Assembly: GCA_023430825.1 (NCBI GenBank)
Contig: JAEYYL010000194.1
Location: forward strand, 1-26,674
DNA: 26,674 nt
Direction of reading: 5' to 3'
Source: Verrucomicrobiota bacterium
Lineage (GTDB): Bacteria > Verrucomicrobiota > Verrucomicrobiia > Opitutales > Opitutaceae
The notes below the pieces were generated by a model that was not told the DNA's origin, searched no databases, and was given only the letters and a program-made list of their open reading frames with translations. The translations under genes and the position numbers were made by a program. This document shows, piece by piece, positions 14,467 through 22,531 of this stretch. How positions within the stretch are numbered: position 1 is the stretch's first letter; each line of letters opens with the position of its first letter.

Positions 14467-15672
14467 TCAGATGCGCGCCGCCGCCATCGCGCCCCACGTG
14501 GTGCGCCAGCGCGTTTTGACGAGTTTCAACCCGCCGAGCGCGACCACGCAAAGTCCCGCGAACAACAGGATGCCCGTGACGTAGCTGCCCGTGTGCTCCT
14601 TCGACGCGCCGAACATCATGCCGAGCAAAAATCCGCCGATGCCACCGCCGCAGCCGACGAGCCCCGTCATCACGCTGATATCCTTCGCGAAGCGCTGCGG
14701 CAGCAGTTGAAACACCGACCCGTTGCACATGCCGAACGCCCCCGACGCCACGAAGAACGCCGCGCCGCACAGCCACAGATTGCGCGAAAACGCCGCCGCG
14801 ATCAGCGCGAGCGCCGCCACCGTGTAGAAAATTCCCAGCGAACGGATGCCGCCCAACCGGTCCGCCATCGCTCCGCCGATCGGCCGCCCCAGCGCACCGA
14901 CGAGCGTGCAGAACGCCGCGATCTCGCCGGCGTGCACCGGCGCGAGCCCGAACTCGTCGCGGAAGTAAATCGCGAACGCCGTCGCCAGCCCGACGAACCC
15001 GCCGAAGCTGATCGTGTAGAACAGGCAAAACCAGTGCGCGTCGCGCTCACGCAGCAGGTTGAGATAATCGGAGAGCTTCTTCTTTTTGAACTGCCCCGGC
15101 GGCTCCTTCGAGAAGACCGCGTAAAGCACGAACACCAGCGCGAGCGGAATCAGCGCGACGCCGAACACGGCGTTCCAGCCATACACCGCGGCGATGCGCG
15201 GAGCGAGCAGGTGATCGATCACGACGCCGACATTGCCCGCGCCCGCCAGCCCGAGCACCACGCCCTGCAAATGCGGCGGATACCAGCGACCCGATTGCGG
15301 CAGCGCGACAGCGAAACTCGCACCCGCCAGGCCCAGCACCAGTCCCAGGGCCAGCGTCTGCCCGAGCGACGACAGTCCCGTCTGCCACGCAATCGCCAGA
15401 CCCATCATCACGACGAGCTGCGCGAGTATCCCCGTAGTCTTGGTGCCGATACGATCGACCAGCAGGCCCAACGCGATGCGCAGGAACGCCCCCGCGAGGA
15501 TCGGCGTGGACACCATCAGGAACTTCTCCTGCGCGGTCAGCCCGAGTTCGGGCGCGATCATCGCGCCGAGAGCGCCGAGGATCGTCCACACCATGAAGCT
15601 CACGTCGAAATACAGGAACGACGTGAGCAGCGTGGGCCAGTGGCCCGATTGTCTGAGTTGAACGAGATTCAT
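14467..15672 (-). CDS. Nitrate/nitrite permease of the NarK/NasA (NNP) family
   Basis: A major facilitator superfamily transporter moving nitrate (and perhaps nitrite) across the inner membrane. The 401-residue protein has about twelve membrane segments and both glycine-rich nitrate signatures of the NNP family: GLAGAGNVGVVID (about 142-154) and GLVGCGGGIGGFLLG in the second half. Candidate anion-binding arginines are R65 in AFLRIALGLLVDRIG and the arginine in GALGRPIGGAMADR. The ATG at 15672 follows the start pattern of the family (SGHWPTLLTSFLYFDVSFMVW); the ribosome binding site is weak (AGG 4 bases upstream). Its leader RNA contains two adjacent hairpins and an upstream ATGAA-N5-TTCAT operator. 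The kinase/phosphatase gene follows after 35 bp. Together with the NrtABCD system the cell has two different nitrate importers in one locus. Confidence 0.92.
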   Translation of the reverse strand: MNLVQLRQSGHWPTLLTSFLYFDVSFMVWTILGALGAMIAPELGLTAQEKFLMVSTPILAGAFLRIALGLLVDRIGTKTTGILAQLVVMMGLAIAWQTGLSSLGQTLALGLVLGLAGASFAVALPQSGRWYPPHLQGVVLGLAGAGNVGVVIDHLLAPRIAAVYGWNAVFGVALIPLALVFVLYAVFSKEPPGQFKKKKLSDYLNLLRERDAHWFCLFYTISFGGFVGLATAFAIYFRDEFGLAPVHAGEIAAFCTLVGALGRPIGGAMADRLGGIRSLGIFYTVAALALIAAAFSRNLWLCGAAFFVASGAFGMCNGSVFQLLPQRFAKDISVMTGLVGCGGGIGGFLLGMMFGASKEHTGSYVTGILLFAGLCVVALGGLKLVKTRWRTTWGAMAAARI

Positions 15673-15678
15673 GCCTGC

Positions 15679-15715
15679 GCGTTGCTCTCATCAGCAACGC
15701 CCAGGCCAATGGGCG
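15679..15715 (-). promoter_or_regulatory. Two adjacent hairpins in the permease leader RNA
   Basis: CGCCCA/TGGGCG (15698-15715) and GCGTTGCT/AGCAACGC (15679-15700), each with a 6-nt loop, sit directly before the start codon at 15672. The two stems share three bases. Both loops have G at position 4, as in ANTAR-protein targets, but neither has the A expected at position 1. There is no U-tract after them. Confidence 0.35.
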
Positions 15716-15757
15716 AACCGTCCCCCATTTATGGGATTAATAGTTTTTCAGCCGACG

Positions 15758-15772
15758 ATGAATGCGGTTCAT
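15758..15772. promoter_or_regulatory. Predicted LysR-type operator upstream of the nitrate permease
   Basis: ATGAA-TGCGG-TTCAT, arms extended to GATGAA/TTCATC. Its near edge is 86 bp from the permease ATG. A TATTAA sequence 15 bp downstream (15742-15737 on the minus strand) could be the -10 box. Confidence 0.6.
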
Positions 15773-15914
15773 CATAACCGGCCTGCGGCGGATCTCAGCC
15801 GCGAGCATTCAGTCGCCCGCGAATCACGCCAACCGGCGCGAACCCCAAATGAAGAAATCATCTCCCACCAACGTTCGCCTGGCTTGGCAGCGACAACACT
15901 TCATTTCACCCTTC

Positions 15915-15950
15915 TGAAATTTGCGTTCATTCGCGTCATTCGCGGGAGGT
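15915..15950. repeat. TTCATTCGCG-type dispersed repeat after the porin gene
   Basis: The stretch contains GCGTTCATTCGCG followed by TCATTCGCGGGAGG. Sequences of this type recur between genes in many bacterial genomes; this is recognised by pattern only, and no second copy is in the window. It begins about 20 bp past the porin stop. The rest of the 296-bp gap (15673-15968) holds the permease promoter, operator and leader hairpins. Confidence 0.3.
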
Positions 15951-15968
15951 CTTCTGCTTGAGCCCGCC

Positions 15969-17201
15969 TCAATAGTTGAACTCGACCTGTATCCAAATCT
16001 TGCGCACGTCGGGCACGCTCAGGCTGTCGCGGCTGAAGTCGGCATACTTCACCAGTCCGGTGAAATATTTCCCAAACTTGCGCGTGAGCTGCAGATTCCA
16101 CTCGTCGCCCAGGTCGATACCCGTGTCGGTCTCGAAACGGTGATAGAACCCGAGCAACGCGAGCCCGCCGGGCAGCGTCGCACCGGCCTTCACGTAGGTG
16201 TCGCGCAGGCCGCCCGCAGGCGTGGCGAGAAAGACATCCGCCCAGCCGTTGAACGCGTGCAGCGTCGCCAGCGGCGTCTTGAAGCCCACGTTGTGGTCGG
16301 TGCCCAGCACTTCGTAACCGAGCGCGACACTGCCGGGCTTCGCCACGAGACCGAGCTCGCCCGTGTAGTAGTCCGCGGTGTAGCTCAGCGGGCTGGAGCC
16401 GTAGTCCGACTGCGTCGCGTATTCGATCCGGTAGGACAACTTCAGGTCGTCGGTCAGCTTCGGCGTGCCCGTGAGACTCGCGCCGACGGTCGCGCTGCTG
16501 TTCGCCGCCGCGTTGTCGAAATCGAGCAGGTAAGCATAACCCGTGAGCGTGCCGATCGGCAGGCCGGCGTAACTGGCGTTGAGCACGTGCGAATCGCTGT
16601 CCCAGTTGCCCTGCGCGTGACGGTCGGAGAACACGCGGTTGATGCGGTAAAGGTAGGCGTAAGTGAGACTGACCTGGGCGAAGGTCTTGTCCGTGACGGT
16701 GACCGCATCGAAGGTCTGCGCGTTCTGGCGCCAGCCGACGTCGCCGACGAAACGCGTGTTGTCCAGCACGAGCCGCTGGCGCCCGGCGGTGACGCCGGTT
16801 TTGCCCGACCCATACGCGAGCCACGCCTGGTTGATCTCCGTGCCGACGGGATCCGCGACGACGGCGCGCCCGGCGCCACCGGAGTTCAGGCCGGCCTGCG
16901 AGTAGTTATTCGGATCGAGCGCCGCGATGTTCTCCGCCTCGATCATCGCCTTGAATCCGTTGAGCGCACTCGTGGTGAAACCGAGCCGCGTGCGCACCGT
17001 GGCGGCATCGGCGTCGCGCAGGCCCGTCTGCTCCACGCCCTCGTAACGGGCGCGAACGTTGAGCGAGACTTTGCCCTTGGCGAAAGCTTCTCCGATCGAA
17101 TCGGCCGGCGCGGGTGCATCGGCGGCGCGCAGGGCGCCAGAGGTCAAACTCGCGCCGGCAAGCGCGGCGAGAAACAGGAACGGTCTGCGGTGTTTTTTCA
17201 T
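15969..17201 (-). CDS. Outer-membrane beta-barrel porin (alginate-export/porin family-like)
   Basis: The 410-residue product starts with a clear signal peptide (MKKHRRPFLFLAALAGASL, likely cut after GALRA before ADAP). The mature part is rich in alternating polar/aromatic strands with many short turns, and ends in VEFNY; an aromatic C-terminus is typical of barrels inserted by the BAM machinery. Segments such as VSLNVRARYEG, RTRLGFTT, GRQRLVLDNTRFVGDVGWRQN and VTVTDKTFAQVSLTYAYL match the general pattern of AlgE-like porins. The ATG at 17201 was chosen because the signal peptide follows; a TTG at 17228 is an unlikely alternative. It lies 101 bp downstream of nrtD on the same strand with no clear terminator between, so it may be co-transcribed and serve as the outer-membrane entry for nitrate. 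That role is inference; the true solute is unknown. Confidence 0.75.
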   Translation of the reverse strand: MKKHRRPFLFLAALAGASLTSGALRAADAPAPADSIGEAFAKGKVSLNVRARYEGVEQTGLRDADAATVRTRLGFTTSALNGFKAMIEAENIAALDPNNYSQAGLNSGGAGRAVVADPVGTEINQAWLAYGSGKTGVTAGRQRLVLDNTRFVGDVGWRQNAQTFDAVTVTDKTFAQVSLTYAYLYRINRVFSDRHAQGNWDSDSHVLNASYAGLPIGTLTGYAYLLDFDNAAANSSATVGASLTGTPKLTDDLKLSYRIEYATQSDYGSSPLSYTADYYTGELGLVAKPGSVALGYEVLGTDHNVGFKTPLATLHAFNGWADVFLATPAGGLRDTYVKAGATLPGGLALLGFYHRFETDTGIDLGDEWNLQLTRKFGKYFTGLVKYADFSRDSLSVPDVRKIWIQVEFNY

Positions 17202-17302
17202 GACGGTGTAGTGATAAAATTGAGACAAAGCAGCAGCCTGCGCCGGAAATCGACCGGCGGATGGAAAGGAAACGGCGCGGCGCGCGGCGCCCGCAACCGG
17301 AA

Positions 17303-18151
17303 TCAGACGAGGGAAAAGAGGCGCGCGGCGGGACGTCGCTCCGGCGGCGGCGGGGCGGTCGGACGCGGCGGCTTCAAATGCGAACGGTGATTGAGAAAAC
17401 CCATCAGTTGCTCGCGGAGTTCATAGTAGTGCGGATTCTCGAGCAGCTCGCGGCGATCGCGCGGACGTGGAAACGGAATCTCCACGATCTCGCCGACGCT
17501 CGCCTCGGGACCGTTGGTCATCATCACGACGCGATCCGCGAGGTAGAGCGCTTCATCGACGTCGTGCGTCACCATCACCGCGGTCTTGCGGTCGCGCTGC
17601 CAGAGATCGAGCAGCACGCCCTGGAGTTCGAAGCGCGTGAGCGAGTCGAGCATGCCGAACGGTTCGTCGAGCAGCAGCATTTTCGGCGCGAGCGCAAACG
17701 CCCGCGCGATGCCGACACGCTGGCGCATGCCTTGCGAAAGCTCCGCCGGCCGGCGGTGCATCGCGTCGCCGAGTCCGACGATCGCGAGATAGTATTCGGT
17801 AAGATCGTGCCGATCGGCTTTCGACGCGGTGAAGAAGACCTGATCCACGCCGAGCCGGACATTCTGATACGCCGTGCGCCACGGCAGCAGGCACGGCGAT
17901 TGAAACACGACGCCGCGATCAGGCCCGGCGTCGGTCACCTGTTTTCCGTCGAGAAAAATCCCGCCCGCCGTCGGTTCGGTCAGCCCGGCGACCATCGAGA
18001 GCACCGTCGACTTTCCGCAACCGGAATGCCCGATGAGCGCGATGAACTCGCCTTGCTTGATCTTGAGGTCGAAGTCGCGAACGACCGTCACCGGGCCCGT
18101 CGGACCATCGAAGGTCTTGGTGAGAAACGAGAGATCGAGAAAAGCGCTCAT
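17303..18151 (-). CDS. nrtD: Nitrate ABC transporter ATPase, second subunit
   Basis: An ABC ATPase that powers nitrate import with the NrtB permease. The 282-residue protein has Walker A GHSGCGKST (41-49), Q-loop VVFQ (81-84), signature LSQGMRQRV (138-146), Walker B MLLLDEP (158-164) and an intact switch histidine H196 in VTHDVDEAL. The 3' end is a proline/arginine-rich tail. Its ATG at 18151 overlaps the stop of the preceding ATPase gene as ATGA, so the two are translationally coupled and probably form a heterodimer. Family members also carry bicarbonate, cyanate or taurine; the nitrate genes around it decide the call. Confidence 0.88.
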   Translation of the reverse strand: MSAFLDLSFLTKTFDGPTGPVTVVRDFDLKIKQGEFIALIGHSGCGKSTVLSMVAGLTEPTAGGIFLDGKQVTDAGPDRGVVFQSPCLLPWRTAYQNVRLGVDQVFFTASKADRHDLTEYYLAIVGLGDAMHRRPAELSQGMRQRVGIARAFALAPKMLLLDEPFGMLDSLTRFELQGVLLDLWQRDRKTAVMVTHDVDEALYLADRVVMMTNGPEASVGEIVEIPFPRPRDRRELLENPHYYELREQLMGFLNHRSHLKPPRPTAPPPPERRPAARLFSLV

Positions 18152-19047
18152 GAGGAAATCGCGGCGGTTTGGCGGCGGGGGAAAATCCGATCGGCCCACG
18201 TGACGTGATCGAGATTCTCCGGCCGGATCGCGGGCAATCGCGGCGTGCGACGTGTGGTCGACGTTCTCTCACCGGCGGATGCGATCAGCCACTCGAGGAT
18301 GTCCTTCCGCATGCGCTTGAAGTGCGGGTCGTGGTTCAGCGCGAGCCGGTCGCGCGGGCGCGGGATGTCGATCGCGAACGACGGCCCCAGCGTCGCGCGC
18401 GGCCCCGCGCTGAGCGGGATCACGCGGTCCGCGAGCAGGATCGCCTCGTCGGGATCGTTGGTGATGAGCACGACCGTTTTCCGGTTTTCCTGCCAGATGC
18501 GCGAAATCTCGTCCTGCAACGTCGCGCGCGTGAGCGCATCGAGCGCGCCGAGCGGTTCGTCGAGCAGCAGGACGCGCGGGTCCATCGCGAGCGCCCGCGC
18601 CACCGCCACGCGCTGTCTCATGCCGCCGGAGAGCTGGCGTGGGCGCTTGGCGCGGGCGGGCGTGAGGTTGACCATCGCGATGTGCCGCTCGATGTGCGTG
18701 CGGCGCTGCGCCGCGGACCACTGCGGAAACACGCGGTCGACCGCGAGCGCGATGTTGCCCTCGACCGGCAGCCAAGGGAGCAGCGAGTAGTTTTGAAACA
18801 CGAGCGCGCGATCCGGCCCGGCGTCCGGCATCGGCGCGCCGTCGAGCTGCGCCGCGCCCGTATCCGGTTTGCTGAGACCCGCGAGCAGGTTGATCAAGGT
18901 CGTCTTGCCGCTGCCGGAATAGCCGACGATCGCGACGAACTCCCCCTCGTGCACACGCAGGTCGAGATCGCGCAGCACCTCGAGCCGCGACGCACCGGCG
19001 CCGAAGCTCTTGCCCGCGCCGCGCAGTTCGATGACAGGCGCACTCAT
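18148..19047 (-). CDS. nrtC: Nitrate ABC transporter ATPase, first subunit, with altered H-loop
   Basis: The 299-residue ABC ATPase has Walker A GYSGSGKTT (42-50), Q-loop LVFQ (82-85), signature LSGGMRQRV (139-147) and Walker B VLLLDEP (159-165). The switch histidine is replaced: VLITNDPDEA has N197 (codon at 18457-18459) where its partner NrtD has His. Unlike cyanobacterial NrtC it lacks the C-terminal NrtA-like regulatory domain; instead there is a 40-residue basic tail ending in RRQTAAISS. Start ATG 19047 overlaps the nrtB stop by an ATGA, and its own stop overlaps nrtD the same way. An upstream in-frame extension is a shadow of nrtB. With an asymmetric ATPase pair, one of the two ATP sites may be weakened. 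Confidence 0.88.
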   Translation of the reverse strand: MSAPVIELRGAGKSFGAGASRLEVLRDLDLRVHEGEFVAIVGYSGSGKTTLINLLAGLSKPDTGAAQLDGAPMPDAGPDRALVFQNYSLLPWLPVEGNIALAVDRVFPQWSAAQRRTHIERHIAMVNLTPARAKRPRQLSGGMRQRVAVARALAMDPRVLLLDEPLGALDALTRATLQDEISRIWQENRKTVVLITNDPDEAILLADRVIPLSAGPRATLGPSFAIDIPRPRDRLALNHDPHFKRMRKDILEWLIASAGERTSTTRRTPRLPAIRPENLDHVTWADRIFPRRQTAAISS

Positions 19048-20036
19048 CGGGCGGGGGCGCCGAAGCTGACGGCGCGTTGCAGTGACAACATCGCGCGATC
19101 GAGCGCGAATCCGATCAGCCCGATGGCGAAGACGGCGACCATGATCTGCGCGAGCGTCTGGCTGCTGCCGTTCTGGAACATGTCCCACACGAATTTTCCC
19201 AGACCGGGATTCTGCGCGAGCATCTCGGCGGCGATCAGCACCATCCAGCCCACGCCGAGCGAGAGCCGCAGCCCGGTGAAGATGAGCGGCAGCGCCGCAG
19301 GCAGCACGATCTTGAACACCTTCGCCGCCCAACCGAGCCGCAGCACGCGCGCCACGTTGAGATAATCCTGGTCGATCGACGCGACGCCGAGCGCCGTGTT
19401 GATCAACGTCGGCCAGAGCGAGCAGAGCGCGACGGTGATCGCCGAACTCAGAAACGCTTTCTCGAAGAACGGCTCGGCGGGATTGTAGAGCGCGCTGACG
19501 AGGATCATCACGATCGGCAGCCACGCCAGCGGCGACACGGGTTTGAAGAGTTGGATGAAGGGGTTGAACGCGAGGTTCAGGCTCTTGCTCAGCCCGCACA
19601 CGATCCCCAACGGCACCGCGATGAGGGAGGCGATGACGAAGCCCGTGAACACGGTCTGCAGGCTCGTGAGGATCTGCTTGAAGAAGGTCGGCCGGCCCGC
19701 GTGCTTGCGCTCCTTCCACTCGCCTCCGGGATTGGCCGCGAGGAACGCAGCCTTGCGCTCCGCCTGGCGCGCCTCGAACGCGCGGGCGCGGGCGCGCTCA
19801 TCGAGATGTTCCTGCCAGAGATTGCCCGCTTCCGTCGCGACCGCCATGGGTCCGGGGAGCGAACCGAAACTCACCTGGATGCTGCGCGCCGCGAGCGACC
19901 AGAAACCGAGGAAGATCGCGATCGCGAGCACCGGAATGCCAACGTTGCGGAGGCCGGCGCGGATCAGACGATCGGCGCGGGTCGCGAAGGGGAGGGTCGC
20001 GGCGGCGGGCGCCGGAGGGGTGGCGGTGGTGCTCAT
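19044..20036 (-). CDS. nrtB: Nitrate ABC transporter permease
   Basis: The 330-residue inner-membrane protein has about six or seven membrane segments and the BPD-type permease domain with the EAA-like ATPase-contact loop (IDQDYLNVARVLRLGW then LPAALPLIFTGLRLSLGVGW). A charged insertion between the first and second membrane segments (about residues 70-120, rich in E, R and K) is a feature of this group. Start: ATG 20036 with AAGGA at a good distance; a TTG at 20042 is an alternative without support. It begins 2 bp after the nrtA stop and overlaps nrtC by 4 bp, so the operon is very tight. Confidence 0.9.
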   Translation of the reverse strand: MSTTATPPAPAAATLPFATRADRLIRAGLRNVGIPVLAIAIFLGFWSLAARSIQVSFGSLPGPMAVATEAGNLWQEHLDERARARAFEARQAERKAAFLAANPGGEWKERKHAGRPTFFKQILTSLQTVFTGFVIASLIAVPLGIVCGLSKSLNLAFNPFIQLFKPVSPLAWLPIVMILVSALYNPAEPFFEKAFLSSAITVALCSLWPTLINTALGVASIDQDYLNVARVLRLGWAAKVFKIVLPAALPLIFTGLRLSLGVGWMVLIAAEMLAQNPGLGKFVWDMFQNGSSQTLAQIMVAVFAIGLIGFALDRAMLSLQRAVSFGAPAR

Positions 20037-20038
20037 GG

Positions 20039-21436
20039 TCAATCCTTCAAGCCGATCGCAAGGCGCTTCAGGTAGGCGTTGGGCTCGCGTCCGTCATAGA
20101 CGACGCCGTCGATGAATTCGTCCGTCGGCGGCTTGAAGCCGTCGGTTTCAGGCACGTCGGCGGCGGAGAGTTTTTTCTCCGCGATCAGAAGCTTCGCCGC
20201 CTCGCGATAAACGTCCGGCCGGTAAACCGACGCCGCCGTCTCGCGATACCACGCGTCGCTCTTCGCCTCGCCGATCTGGCCCCAGCGGCGCATTTGCGTG
20301 AGATACCAGATCGCGTCGCTATAATATGGATACGTCGCGAAGTGCCGGAAGAAGACGTTGAAGTCCGGCAGCGGACGCGTGTCGCCCGGATAATACTCCC
20401 AGGTGCCGGTCATGCTGTTCGCGATGATGCGGAGATCGGCGCCGACATACTCCGGCCGCGCGAGAATGCGGCAGGCCTCCAGGCGATTCTCCGGCGAAGC
20501 ATCGAGCCACTGGCCCGCGCGGATCAGCGCCTTCACCACCGCAAGGTGCGTCTGCGGATTTTTTGCCGCCCACTCCGCTGTCACGCCAAAGACCTTCTCC
20601 GGGTTGTTTTTCCAGATCTCGTAATCGGTGACGACCGCGACGCCGATGTCGCGCAGCACCGCCTGCTGGTTCCACGGTTCGCCCACGCTGTAGCCGTGGA
20701 GGGTGCCTTGCGCGAGCGTCGCGGGCATCTGCGGCGGCGGCGTGACGGAAATCAACACGTCCGCTTCCACCGTGCCGGTCGTGTCGTTCGCGGTGTAGTA
20801 ACCCGGATGAATGCCGCCCGCGGCGAGCCAGTAGCGCAACTCGTAGTTGTGCGTGGAGACGGGGAACACCATGCCGAGTTTCAACGGCGTGCCCGCGGCT
20901 CGCATGCGCTGCACCACCGGCTTCAGCGCATCGGCTTTCACCGGCCGTGGCGTAGGCGTGGCGGCGAGTGCGGGATTGGCCGCGAGCATTTCCTGCCAGA
21001 CGGACTTCGACAACGTGATGCCGTTGCCGTTCAGATCCATCGAGAACGCCGTGACGACGTGCGCCTTGGTCCCGAAACCGATCGTCGCGGCAAGCGGCTG
21101 GCCCGCGAGCATGTGGGCACCGTCGAGTTCGCCCGTGATGACGCGGTCGAGCAGGATCTTCCAGTTCGCCTGCGCCTCGATCGAAACGTAGAGTCCTTCG
21201 TCCTCGAAGAAGCCCTTCTCCTGCGCGATCACGAGCGGCGCGCAATCAGTAAGCTTGATGAAGCCGAACTTGAGATCGGGCTTTTCGACGTCGAGCGGAG
21301 CGGCGGCGGTGGCGACGGCGGCAAGCGCGAGCGTCGCGGCGAGGCTGCCGAAAAATCCGCGCAGGGCGGAGGGACGGCTAACGTGGGTCGGAAGTGGCAA
21401 CGGAGGCATCGGTGTGGTGGTGTGGGTTGAAGGCAT
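20039..21436 (-). CDS. nrtA: Nitrate-binding protein of the ABC transporter
   Basis: A periplasmic substrate-binding protein that hands nitrate to NrtB. About 465 residues from ATG 21436 (an ATG at 21409 is possible). The N-terminus is a signal peptide (FFGSLAATLALAAVATAAAP); there is no lipobox cysteine, so unlike cyanobacterial NrtA it is not an obvious lipoprotein. The nitrate/bicarbonate-binding fold is shown by LKFGFIKLTDCAPLVIAQEKGFF, ITGELDGAHMLAGQPLA, FSMDLNGNGITLS and HGYSVGEPWNQQAV. The C-terminal half carries an extra region with several Trp/Tyr residues, usual for NrtA/CmpA. The gene overlaps the end of the NasS-like gene by about 59 bp, so both are read from one message. CmpA (bicarbonate) is the alternative, less likely here. 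Confidence 0.88.
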   Translation of the reverse strand: MPSTHTTTPMPPLPLPTHVSRPSALRGFFGSLAATLALAAVATAAAPLDVEKPDLKFGFIKLTDCAPLVIAQEKGFFEDEGLYVSIEAQANWKILLDRVITGELDGAHMLAGQPLAATIGFGTKAHVVTAFSMDLNGNGITLSKSVWQEMLAANPALAATPTPRPVKADALKPVVQRMRAAGTPLKLGMVFPVSTHNYELRYWLAAGGIHPGYYTANDTTGTVEADVLISVTPPPQMPATLAQGTLHGYSVGEPWNQQAVLRDIGVAVVTDYEIWKNNPEKVFGVTAEWAAKNPQTHLAVVKALIRAGQWLDASPENRLEACRILARPEYVGADLRIIANSMTGTWEYYPGDTRPLPDFNVFFRHFATYPYYSDAIWYLTQMRRWGQIGEAKSDAWYRETAASVYRPDVYREAAKLLIAEKKLSAADVPETDGFKPPTDEFIDGVVYDGREPNAYLKRLAIGLKD

Positions 21437-22460
21437 CGCGATACAGGTCTTCACGGAAAAGGCGGCGGGGCAGGGCCGCGTCTGTATCCACTGAAAGGAT
21501 ACCGGCGGCGACCAGCTCCCGCTGCAGCGCCGCGGCCTTGTCGGCCGAGGGGACATTCGCGCCGTCGCGGTGAAACACGACGAAATCAGGCGCGTGCTCC
21601 ACGCGGCCGTGGCCACAGTCGAACCGGCCGAGCAGCGCGGGCGCGATGACGCGCGCCGGCAGGTTCAAAAATGCCGCGGCGCTCAGCAGCGTCGCCAGTT
21701 CCTCGCGGTTCTCCGCCGCATCGCACCAGGCTGCAGCTTCCGCGAGCGCGGCGATCAGCGCCGCATGCTCGGTCGCGCGCGACTTTGCAAAACGCTCGGT
21801 CACCATCAGCACTTTCTCGATGTGACCCGGCGCGTGCGCCGCGCTCCACGTCGGACACCAGCCGGCCCCGGCGCGCACCGCGATCGTGTTCCACGGCTCG
21901 CCCGCGCAATACCCGTCGATCGTGCCCGCCTCGAGATTTCGAAACATCTGCGCGGGCGGCACGATGGCGACGCGCACGTCGCCATCGCGCGCGAGCCCGC
22001 CCGCGCTCAGCCACTGCCGCAGGTGCAGGTGATGCGACGAGAACGGAAACACCACGCCGAGCGTCAGCCGGCTCTCGCCCCGCCGCGCGCGCGCCACCGC
22101 CCGCAAACTCGCCGCGTCGCGCACGCCCTCGGCGTAGAGCTGGTTGGACAGCGTGATCGCGTTGCCGTGCAGGTTGAACACGAACGCCGTGAGCACCGGG
22201 GCCGGCGCACACCCGATCCCGAGCTGCGCCGACCACAACATCGGCGCGGGCGCCTGCGCCGCATCCAGCTCGCCGTAAATGATCTTCTCGCGAATCGTCG
22301 CCCAGCCCACTTCGCGCTCGAGCACGACGTTCAACCCGTGACGCGCGAAGAGCCCGCGCTGCTGCGCGACGATCAACGGTGCGGCATCGGTCAACGCGAG
22401 AAATCCGATGCGCAGCGGCAGCCGGCGGACGGCGGTGTTTTGCGGCGTGGCGTGGTTCAT
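21378..22460 (-). CDS. NasS-like cytoplasmic nitrate/nitrite sensor
   Basis: The 360-residue protein is homologous to NrtA (LRIGFLALTDAAPLIVAQQRGLF, IYGELDAAQAPAPMLW, FNLHGNAITLSNQLY, DGYCAGEPWNTIAVRAG) but starts MNHATPQNTAVRRLPL without any signal peptide and so stays in the cytoplasm. That is the hallmark of NasS, which in other bacteria binds nitrate or nitrite and releases the RNA-binding antiterminator NasT. No nasT-like gene is in the window. Start: ATG 22460 was preferred over a TTG at 22487; the ribosome binding site is weak. It is first in the nrt unit, overlaps nrtA, and is divergent from the LysR gene with the shared operator 84 bp upstream. Alternative: a substrate-binding protein that lost its signal. 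Confidence 0.75.
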   Translation of the reverse strand: MNHATPQNTAVRRLPLRIGFLALTDAAPLIVAQQRGLFARHGLNVVLEREVGWATIREKIIYGELDAAQAPAPMLWSAQLGIGCAPAPVLTAFVFNLHGNAITLSNQLYAEGVRDAASLRAVARARRGESRLTLGVVFPFSSHHLHLRQWLSAGGLARDGDVRVAIVPPAQMFRNLEAGTIDGYCAGEPWNTIAVRAGAGWCPTWSAAHAPGHIEKVLMVTERFAKSRATEHAALIAALAEAAAWCDAAENREELATLLSAAAFLNLPARVIAPALLGRFDCGHGRVEHAPDFVVFHRDGANVPSADKAAALQRELVAAGILSVDTDAALPRRLFREDLYRDAFNPHHHTDASVATSDPR

Positions 22461-22531
22461 GGATACGCCCGGCAAGTTAGCCGCCAACGTGCCACACGCC
22501 CCGGCTGGCCTGATTAGTGCTGAGTAAAGAT

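Noticed and set aside
15679..15715. Calling the permease leader a true ANTAR/NasT target
   Set aside because: The loops lack A at position 1 and no terminator U-tract follows; kept only as a low-interest hairpin pair.
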